Part shown: one piece after another, positions 48,301 through 59,700 of the stretch
How the letters are laid out: every line of letters begins with the position of its first letter
Numbering within the stretch: position 1 is the stretch's first letter
NCBI GenBank assembly: GCA_003260075.1
Contig: QLIY01000007.1
Span: forward strand, 1 to 64,000
Length of the DNA stretch: 64,000 bases
Reading direction: 5' to 3'
From: Phallusia mammillata
Lineage: Eukaryota; Chordata; Ascidiacea; Phlebobranchia; Ascidiidae
Made by a program: the position numbers and the translations under genes
Notes under the pieces: model-generated
Database searches by the model: none
Told to the model about the DNA's origin: nothing
The model's input: only the letters and a program-made list of their open reading frames with translations

Positions 48301-50728
48301 TATTGCACCATGAGAAACATGCACTAAAAAAGCACCCAAGGTCACATGCCTTGACAATCAACTTGCAGAGGAGCCTGGGAAAGTTCAAGTTCAAGTTGAA
48401 AGTTCAAGCAGGAGAATAAAATTTGTTGAGTAAACTATTTAAAATCGGAAAACGCGGTCTCAAATGTATTTGAGCAGTTACTTTAGTTGACATCCCCCCC
48501 CCCCTTGCAGAGGAGCCTGGGAAAGTTCAAGTTCAAGTTGAAAGTTCAAGCTGGGGAATAAAATTTGTTGAGTAAATTGTTTAAAATCGGAAAATGCGGT
48601 CTCAATGTATTTGAGCAGTTACTTTAGTTGACAGATGACAAGACCAAAACAGTTAACGGTGAATAGTTTGTGGTTTGTGCCCTTGAACTGACATTGAATG
48701 ATTGCTGGGTGATCTTGTGGTGCGACCTTGGGAATCACTCAGATTTGGGTTTGACATGGGTTCTCGGTTTTCGATGGGCAAATGTTCAAAATAAAGTTCC
48801 CAAACGTTAGCCTAAACCATGACTAAATGCTATTTAAAGCATTCCTGCCTTCAAATCGTGGTGGTTTTTGCTTGACTATAGGACTTTGAAACGTGTTTGA
48901 CGATTTAAACTAATTTAAACACACGACTTAAACGTGTGTTATGCCAATGTGTTGCACAAAGAAGGAAACTAAAGGAATTTGAAAATAGGTTTTGATTTAT
49001 AGGGTAGAATTTAATTTCTGTGATCTGGTCTGACTGGAATAATTAAATCGACTTCAATGGCAACAAGGTTAAGCGTTGCCTTTAACCCCCGCAATGAACC
49101 AGACAAAAAGCGTTTGTAATTAAATCCTACATTTTTATCATGTTACCGATCTAAATTAATTAACAAAGACTTTAAAATGAATTTCTATTGAAAATCTTTT
49201 AACCGAAAGACACTAAACTAATTATTGTCGAATGCTCTTTGATTCATTTGTCACGTATTTCCACAATGTATTTTATTGCTTTTGGTCCGTAAAACATCTC
49301 GTCGTCATTATAATTCATGTCAACTCGCCTGATAGACTTCGCAAAACGACGTAGAAATGATCGAAGCTAAACTTTGAACCTCTTTCTAAAATTTGATGTA
49401 AAACTATTTTTTGCAATGAATTAGGCGAAAGTTAAACAAAAACTTACCTTATTAGGTACGCAAGACACGGACTTAAATAGTAGCTTTAATAACAAATGAA
49501 TACCTTTTATTCTACATCGCTGGCAATTTGGTTTTTATTATCTTATTAAATGAAAAAAATAGTTTTTTCAAACTGTGACAAACACAAACATTTATGTAAT
49601 CCCCTAAGTGCCCAAATTCATAAGTGCATTATTACAATAGTAGCTACCAGCATATGTTCCTTATTGTATCCAATTAAATGTTCATCCATAACAGACGACT
49701 GATAACTGATTTGAAACGGCGGTTTATTACGTGACAAGCGTTTGATGCGTCTGGAATGGCGTGTTTCATTAATGTGCATTCCGAAATCGATTGCTGCAAT
49801 TATCCGTGCACTGTAAACTTGATGTTAGCAGTCTTGAACGAATGTATCACAAACACACGGGGCCCACAGGGAGTAACCCAAGCTCAATTTATTCGGTAAA
49901 ATGTCCCCGGTGACAAGTAGATGTCGCCACAGTGGCTGGCCAGAAACACTTCGTCACTGGCGAGAAACTAAATTATGCGCGAAGGCCCCCTTTGGGAACC
50001 ACCAGGGTCACGCTAGCGAATAAGTCAATCGCTAATGTTTCTTTGGTGCTTTGATGCGGTACACGTTGTTGTTTATTCATTACGCATAGAGCAGAGAGTA
50101 AGACCTGTAGTAAACCACTGATAAGTTGGTCAAATAGAATAAAGTCAGGTCTGATTATGTTCGTTTTCAGACAAATTTAGGTCCAAACGCGAACCGAAAA
50201 GCACGACTTATACAATTGTGCTTCAAATTTATAAGTAAGACCTGTATTAAATCGTTTATAAGTTGGTCAAGTCGTATAAAGTCAAATCTGAGGTTCCAAA
50301 CCCGGCTTAAGGAACCCTAATTTAAAAGCCCGCCCCTACAACCCTGCGTCCAAATTGTAAACCAGTCTTTTGTGCCCACAAGATCATTTAACGACATTTA
50401 AATAAAGCGATAGCCTTCCGCACCTCTATAATTTATAATAGATCCTCTGTCTCAGATTCACGACCAAAATTAGCATATGAGTTTGACCATGTTCCCCTTT
50501 TTCCTGTTGGTTAGCTCAAGAAAAAGACAATGAAGGATTAAATATCACCAAGAAAAGCCTAAGACCATTGTAGGATAAAACAGGATGTATCAGGTAATTT
50601 GTATGCAAAACCATACAGGAAGCGGAAATGCTTGACAAGCTTTTGTTTAATGCGTGTATTAGACAGATAGGGTATTTTTAGTTATCATGGCCACTCCTTA
50701 TTCACATGGCTTGGCCTAACAGCCAGAT

Positions 50729-50775
<47 letters not shown>

Positions 50776-53700
50776 ATAAAATGGCTCCCACAATCACAGA
50801 CAAAATGTTGCTATCGAAAATAACGTTGCCGCCAGCGGTACAGGAATACCGTAAAGCAGTAGTTCTCAAACTGTGCGTCGCGACGCCCTGGTGCGTTGTT
50901 TCAGTTTTCCAAGGACGTCGCAGAATAGTTACCCCCCCCCCGCGTCTGGAATGGCGTGTTTCATTAATGTGCATTCCGAAATCGATTGCGGCAATTATCC
51001 GTGCACTGTAAACTTGATGTTAGCAGTCTTGAACCGATGTATCGCCCCCCCCCCGTCGCAAGTCCAGAAAACTTTTCCAGAGGCATCGCAACAAAAAAAG
51101 TTTGAGAACCACTGCCGTAAAGGGTAGGCAAGGCTTATTATGGAGGATTGTATACACGGACAACAAATATATAAGAAGTATACATTAGAAGCTTTACAAA
51201 TACCGCGTTTGATAAGTAAATCAAAACACTGATTAGTCTTGTTGACATGTTCAGTATAAACCGTAGCTGTCATACAGTTCTACTATAAGCAACATCAGCA
51301 GCTAAATAAACATCAACAATAATCATTTTGTTTAGGTTTATTTTCTACAACAACAGGAAACGTCTTAATCACTCCAAATCTGGTAAACAATAAGCATGTT
51401 TATGTTATCATTGAGTCCTTTGTCAATTGTGTATGTTTACCTTGTTAATAGGCCACCAGGGCAACTGAATAATGTAAGATTGTAGCCTACGCGGGATCAA
51501 ACTTCAGGAGGATCAAATTCGGATTAATAACTAACATCGGTCCAAATTTGAATAAATTTGAACCACTCCTTCTTGACCAAACAAGCGTTAGACCAAAAAA
51601 AGAAAAAAATACTGACAAAAACAATATGTGTCCACTTCAGGGAAGGGGGCCCCCCCCCCGAGGATCAAATTCGGATTAATAACTAACATCGGTCCAAATT
51701 TGAATAAGTTTGAAGCACTCTTTCTTGACCAAACAAGCGTTAGACAAAAAAAGAACAAAAATACTGACAAAAACAATATGTGTCCACTTCAGGGAAGGGG
51801 ACCCATAACTATCAATATCGGATATCGACAAAACTTTCGACATAATGCCACCACAAGCGCCATAAACTTTGTTTTGTCAATGACTTTTAATGCTCAATTA
51901 TTGATGAGCTGGGGATGTATTGTTTTCAATCGTATTTGCAAATAACTTCACCGATCGGGTCGATTTTATTCGGACCACACTCGAAATGCATTCGGAACGC
52001 CTTGGATTTCTTAAGTGTGTAAATGCCACCGCAGTTGTCAATGCAAATGTAAATCAATTACATTAAATCCAAAATGCCTTTTAAATCACTCCGCTACTTC
52101 GTATTGGCTTGCACACCCAGCTGCACCCTTGGGGAAACCCAATGCTAATGCGAAAACATTGTACACAGCGCAGCTTCAACTATGTGTACGCAAGGCTTAA
52201 ATGGTAAGAAGCTAATATCAATGGCTTTTAATGCTCAATTATATGATGTTCGCAATGTTAATAGAAACAAAATTCAGCCCCCCCCCCTGGTAAGAAGCTA
52301 ATATCAATGGCTTTTAATGCTCAATTATATGATGTACGCAATGTTAATAGAAACAAAATTCAGTAGATACGGATCTGTTGATAAGTTTAATGATGAAAAT
52401 AACGGCCCTAATCGACGTAAAAAGCGACATGCTTTAATTTTCAAACGTTTCGGCAAATGCGCATGCCATCAACAGTGATAAAAAAGTTTAAAAAATATAG
52501 CATGTCGCTTTACGTCGATTAGGGCCGTTATTTTCATCAATAAAAATTAGTAATTCTAAAAACAGGAATTGCGTGGTGATGCCTTAGAGATTGCATTACG
52601 TGGGTAATTCACCGGTCAGTTTAATTCCCAAGCCTGTCACAAACAAAGCAATAAAACTAACCCATTAGCCACACACAGACATAACTCTAGTAATACTAAG
52701 CATTGGGAACCTGGTACGTTTCCCCCCCCCCATTGCATTACGTGGGTAATTCACCGGTCAGTTTAATTCCCAAGCCTGTAAACAAACAAAGCAATAAAAC
52801 TAACCCATTAGCCGCACACAGACATAAGTCTAGTAATACTAAGCATTGGGAACCTGGTACGTTCAAAAAAGACCTTCTGTTTGTCGCAATGCTACCTTAG
52901 TTTTCCGGTTTGCGGTTTTGAATTAACCGACTTAGGTAAAGTAAATAAGGCAGCGGTCCCTCAAAAAATCCGTATAGAGATGACAGTCACTAACAGAGAT
53001 GAAAGTGTTGTAGAAATCACTCAAAGTGCAACTGACTTTTTTGCCACTGCACCAGCCACTGCATAATTTATGATGTAATAGCCGGGGCACTGGCCAGCGG
53101 GCGATTACACTTGTTTTGATAACGAAGCAATAGCCTTGTTGAAATAGACAGTGTCTTCACAGATTTCTATTATACAGGATTGGGATACCCGTGAAATAAA
53201 TAATATTAAAACTAATAAAACATTTATGGATAGAGAGAAATTGGGTCAACTCATAAAATGTACTTCTGAAGTTATTGTTCCAAATTGACAAGATAGGATA
53301 GGGCAGGGGTGTTTCTTTACAACAACATAACACAATTTAGAATGATGTTCTGTCATAAAACTATCAACCTAAGCAATAATGTATGGTTATTGCGCTGTCT
53401 TCTCTTTGGTTCGATTGATTTTGCTGTCAAAATGCGTAAAGAAGAAAAAAATGAAACATTTTGGCTACAGGGTAGTCGGCCAGTGGTGGGATTCGGCCGG
53501 TTCGCACCGGTTCTATAGAACCGTCTCACGAAATTTTATGTGATCAGCAAACCGGTTAGCATTACTGGCTAATGTCAATGGACTTTTTGTAACAAAACCA
53601 GCTGAAAAATACGACTTTTGTGATAGAGCCGGCTGACAAAAAATGTGAATCCCACCACTGGTTAAAAGTCCTCGACAGCAGACAGCTTTGTTGTCGAAAA

Positions 53701-56700
53701 ACAAATGACAACAGAAAGTTTGCAAAAACTTGTACCCGCAGCGTTTAGCGTTACGTGGCAACGTGATGTCACAATTCGCGTTCTGTGCTCGCGCAGGAAG
53801 CGGATATGAGAGAACTTGTGAGTGACGTAACTTCCGCAAGCCGAAAAATCGTGACGTGAGGTTAGAGGGCAAACAAAAATTTGGGGTCGCACTGTTCGAT
53901 TGCGTGTTTATGGTCAACTCGAGTTCTGCACCGCGGTGAAGTTAGCGCACATTTCGTGCGATGGCTGTTTAAACCCGAAACTGACCCAACACGCAAAGTC
54001 ACGAACGAAAACACGAACAAACAAAGAAATCAATTAAAAAAGTTAAACTAACACATGAAAGTTAAAACAGGGTCCTATGAAATTTATGGTTTCATGTTGT
54101 GTTTTGCCTTAATTTTTGAATACGTTTTGACTATGGTAGTACAATTAAAATCGAATGCCTTGAGCGCTACTTTAAAACCATGAAAACCACACATGCCCAG
54201 TTAGTTTTATGGCAATAAGGACAGATCGATTTTGCGTTTCGAGACCAAATGCCGCGAAAACCCCCCCCCCCCTATGAAATTTATGGTTTCATGTTGTGTT
54301 TTGCCTTAATTTTTGAATGCGTTTTGACTATGGTAGTACAATTAAAATCGAATGCCTTGAGCACTACTTTAAATCCATGAAAACCACACATGTCCAGTTA
54401 GTTTTAAAGCAATAAGGACAGATCGATTTTGCGTTTCGAGACCAAATGCCGCGAAAGTATTGATTTGTGCACACGGCTTCAATGCGATACCCGAAAAGTT
54501 TTGTAAAAAGTTAAATTTCAAGAAGTTTTTGTCAGAAGGGATTAATCAAGTGATGCATGCAAATATGCTCAAGATAAAAATGCCAACAAAGAGATTGAAA
54601 AAAGTTGCGCAATAAATACTTTTCATTCAACAACTTGTCTATATGATGGAAGGTGTTTACTAGCGCGGAAACGGACATTGAAAAACATATCCTGCTTTGT
54701 CATACAATTAATCACAAATACAAAGGTGAATAACAGGTGGTGCAACACCTGCCTGCAAACCCTATAGGTTACCACAAGGCCACCAGCTAGATTTTAACCG
54801 GAATAAAACAGACACCCAGAAACAATGGTGGCAAAAATCGCGGGGGTCTGTTAGAGTTGGTATCAGGCCTGTCCTCCAAGCAAAAATCAAGACAAAACGT
54901 TTGTTTTTACCACAGCCCTTGGGTCAGGGGTAATGCAGAAGGCAACGTAAAGACATGGTGGGGAAACAGCGGGTAATGATGGGAAATTTAACGGAAGAAG
55001 TACTAAGATATTTTTGCGGAATCGAAACTTGGAAGGGAAAGACAAAATGGTGCTTTTCGAAGTAAACAGAATCATTTTGTGTCGCATACATAAAAAGCCT
55101 AATTAGTTATTTTTATGAATTGTAATTTTATTTCGTTTGTCAATTCTGCTACACCGGTTCTTAAAAGCCCAGTACCGAGCCCTAACCCTAAAGTACAAGC
55201 TCGAAAAATAGCCTTAACCGATTTAGCCCAATTAAGAAATCGAAATTTATCACAAATGAGACCGAGTGTAATGTCAGGCCCGAATCAAGCCCGTTTTACT
55301 TAAACCCGAACCCGACCCATATAGCCCGGCCCGTCTTACTATATTCAGTTTGCTTACTAGAAATCTAAAAAAGTTTTAAGATACGAATCAGTAGACTGGC
55401 TATAGTTTAACTTAATTGACTTTTTGTTGTTGGTCTTTTGTTACAAAGCCGCCATGGTCCTTTGTTTAGCGTGTCACCATGTTCCATGTAAATCGTATAT
55501 CGTGTCAATAGTTAATGTAAATCGTATATCGTGTCAATAGTTCGTTAATTTGAATTGTCACAAAATGAATGCAAATGCATGTTTTGATAACAAGCATCAA
55601 ACGCTCAGGCTTGTTTGTTTTTAAAATCTTCAATGATACCACGCCGTTGCTAGCACGTGATCAATAGCTATAGCAACGGAAGCAAGCACTTCCGGGGCAA
55701 CCCTATCTAGGCTTATTGTTGTGCGTGTAACAAGCTGAATCAATGAACGCTTAATAAATCAACTTTGGGTGCCAGATAATCCATAATGTATAACTCTGCT
55801 ACTTTATAACATACGAGAGATACAGCTTTACATACGTTTTTAAGTGTATGCGTTTTCTGTCAGGGGGAATATATGCAATGAACAGGTTTGGATAAGTGGT
55901 TTAGGGGGGCGCATATCACCCCCTAGGGAAGGAGGGCAACGTCAAACCTTGACGTAATATTGCAAGAACTTGTTGCGTACGTTAGGGAAACGGTATGAAC
56001 GTAATGTCTAACTTGTTTTGTCCATCACTGGGAGCTTAAGCATCATTTACGTTGCTTGTCGTAATACAACCGCAATAACAGGCATTGACACATATCCGAT
56101 AACACTAATTGGTGTTAGAATCGATTTTCCTTTAGTTAACAAGCTTCACAACAATTATATGACCACATGCTGATTAAAACAGAGCAAATTGCGTGAGTCT
56201 CTTACTTGGTGAGATTTGGTGCTGTACGCCACAGCAACATAACGATCTACGCTCATTGCCGTCAAAAAGAAGATCCCAGCGTAGTAGTTAATGAACTTGG
56301 CCGTATGACACAGAGTGCAGGTGCCTGTCAACATAATATAACGTAAATGCCATTAATTGCTCACTTTCATACTAAAGGCGTTTGCCGCGAGATAAGGTCG
56401 TCGTTTACAACACAAGGACACATAGTTGCCATAATTTGCTCACTTTGGTACTTAAGGCTTTGCCGCAAGACGTTAGATGTCGTTTAATCGATTCTGTGTT
56501 CGCTTGGTAATGGCTTTTCACACGGCTAGATTGATTATTGTTGAAAGTTTGCCTTTCACCGTGCTAAGATGAGGAACTATGCGGTCAACTTTGAAGGGTA
56601 AAATCCCTAATCATTCTTTCTTTAGTAACGAAAAGCGCAAAGGCTTGTAAACGTGTATAGGGACAAAATTGAATAACTCTCAGGGCAATAATTTACGTTT

Positions 56701-59700
56701 TGGTTTTTGAAACTCAAACCAATGACATACGGAAATGACACAATAATTTTCCCCCCCCCCTAGTAACGAAAAGCGCAAAGGCTTGTAAACGTGTATAGGG
56801 ACAAAATTAAATAACTCTCAGGGCAATAATTTACGTTTTGTTTTTTGAAACTCAAACCAACGACATACGGAAATGACACAATAATTTTTCAGTTTTAGAA
56901 AAAAAATTTTTTCCAAAAAGTAACGTTCATAGTATTTTTGTACTTCAAAAAAGTACAAGACAAAAGGGGCCTTAAACTTTCGTTTTGCTCAACCAGCAAA
57001 TCAAATAACTCCTTCGTCGTTTCAACGTCTCATTGGCTTCATCAGGGTCTCATTTGTCTTCATCAGAACAAAAGTTTATGGAATATACTTGGCAACTTAT
57101 TGAAAAGTACGTACTTTGTCCGAAAGACCAGTTCATGGCAACCTTCTGTGTTGCAAAGATGGGCAGAGTTAGAAGAAAAATGCTGTCAGCGATGGCCAGC
57201 TGCAAGACGTACATGGCTGTGACGGTTTTACCTGAAAATACAAAGTTTGTCAGGACAAGATAACATACAACTCAAAAACTGAAGTATTATAAGAAGTTGC
57301 TTAATCTATTGTTTTGGGCTGTTAAGTAGAGCATAGACCGCTAAGCTTGCTTTGTAAACAAAACTTGGAGAATAGAAAAATTCATTGAAAACATAAATCT
57401 CTGCATATAGAATACATCTTCCAAGCGTTACAACAATCGCTGTTGTCATCATCAGTACAGGTTTCCAACTGTACCTTAACCGGGAATTCAGGCACTTAGG
57501 AAGAAAGGTTTACCTGGCATACCATACCAGGGTTGTTTTAGGGTCGGACTTTTGGGGTCTTAAAGTTTAAATATTGGGGCTTGATTCAGACCTGCGTTCA
57601 CAATTGGCCACGTTTGCATCAAAAATTAATTTTGGTAAATTTAACTTTGGCCCAAACTCGGACATATACTTGCAGCAATTTTGGGCCGAAATCTCGAAGC
57701 TGTAACCGCATGCCACCAATATCGGGCAAAGGTGAACAAATAGTTTACTAAAGAGGTTTTCTATGGCAAAGGTGAATATATGATGTGTGAGAAGAGATAT
57801 TTATGACATTAACAGTATATTTTGCACAGCTGTTCGTTTCTGTGGGCCGGGTAACCAATTTACCTAAAATAATTAACAAAAAATAAGATCCACCAACCGC
57901 TGCAATGGTTTTTAAAACATGTCCATCTGCCAATCCCCAAAAAACAAATGCTTCGTTTCCCCCCCCCCCTTAGGAAGAAAGGTTTACCTGGCATACCATA
58001 CCAGGGTTGTTTTAGGACTTGTGGGTTCGTGTTTGGAAATTTAAATAATGGGGCTTGATTCGGGCGTGATTACACAAGTGGTCACGTAATTTTGGTAAAT
58101 TTAACTTTCGCCCCGAACGCGGACATGTACTTGCGGCAATTTGGGGCCGAAATCTCGAGGATGTAACCACATCCCACCAATATAGGGCAAGGGTGAACAT
58201 ATGGTTTACTAAAGAGGTTTTCTATGGCAAAGGTGAACATATGATGTATGGGAAGAGATATTTATGACATTAACAATATATTTTGCACAGCTGTTCGTTT
58301 CTGTGGGCCGGGTAACCAATTTTCCTAAAATAATTAACAAAAAATATGATCCACCAACCGCTGCAATGGTTTTAAAAACATGTCCATCTGCCAACCCCCA
58401 AAACAACTGTTTCATGTAATTTACGTGTATACTAAGGGTTAAATGAAACGAGGTAATAATTGTGTTTGGTAATTTATCAGGGTATTATGCATGAACAGGG
58501 TGAAATGAGGTAATAATAATTGTGTTTTCTAATTACTTCCTCGAGCGTATTTGCTAAGATTCGCGCAAATTAGAAAATATCGACTGCAGGTGTTTCAAAT
58601 AATCCTCATTGATTGAATTTTAATTATTCTTTATCTGTGCTCTTTCGTGCAAAATAAATTGTGTTTTGGGAAAAGGAGCATTTCACCTAACCAATACAGG
58701 CCTTGGTGGGATAAGCAAACAATAATTACGTATGCCGGAAAATACAACTTTCGTTGTCATTCTCGTAAAATGCCATGGTATGATGCAGTGGCATTTGCGT
58801 GCTTTCAAAGCAAATTGTTGACAAGCCTTGCCCCCCCCCCTTGTCATTCTCGTAAAATGCCATGGTATGATGCAGTGGCATTTGCGTGATTTCAAAGCAA
58901 ATTGTAAACTACTTGACAAGCCCTACTTAACGATAACAAAAACACACATCAATATTGACCAGTTAACAAATCAAAATATACTTCTATCTCATTGAATTGA
59001 TCCTGACTAAAAAAAAACACAAATTTGTATCGTATTTTTTAACAAAACGAATTGGCTAACCTAGCTTGTTACCCCCCCCCCCAGTTAACAAATCAAAATA
59101 TACTTCTATCTCATTGAATTGATCCTGACAAAAACAAACACAAATTTGTATCGTATTTTTTAACAAAACGAATTGGTTACCTAGCTTGTTGTGCCGGCTC
59201 CGCAGCAGCAACAACAACAGCATATTTTAGTGACAAATGAATCATCAACACATAACCCCAGGGGAGGACATGATTTCATGCAGCAGAAATAGACGAAACC
59301 GTGTTGGTATGAAATTTTACCCCAATATGTTTGTTGTTTTTTGGGTTGGTGACAGCTTTTAACACTAATGTCCAATAGTTGTAAAAGGTTTGGAGAACTG
59401 GTATATGTATTTGATTGCGGTTTGTTGAAAGTAAACTTCGGCAATAGACACTTACAACTCACTCCACCAGCACACTTACTTGAGAATACAGAGACTTACA
59501 AGCATAACGATTCGGGCATCCAACGGATTTCCACGAACATTGTTTGTTGGGCACTTTAATACAGAACTCTTAACGAGACTGAATTTAAGGCCCGAACCCG
59601 AAAATACAAGCCCGAAACCCGGCCAAAAAACTTTTTTTTTTCGGTTAAAACAGAATCCCAATTTGACCCAGTCGGTGAACGGCGGCAAAAATGTGTGACG

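Larger units (their letters stand above)
46448..56205. other. Large GPCR intron 3 (TM3 to TM4), repeats only
   Basis: Almost 10 kb with no exon recognised on either strand. It contains two hAT-type elements, a dispersed foldback repeat, nine C-run joins and a CCCGA-rich segment. A 27-base tandem (TGTAAATCGTATATCGTGTC phrase twice) lies at 55485-55545. Confidence 0.6.
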
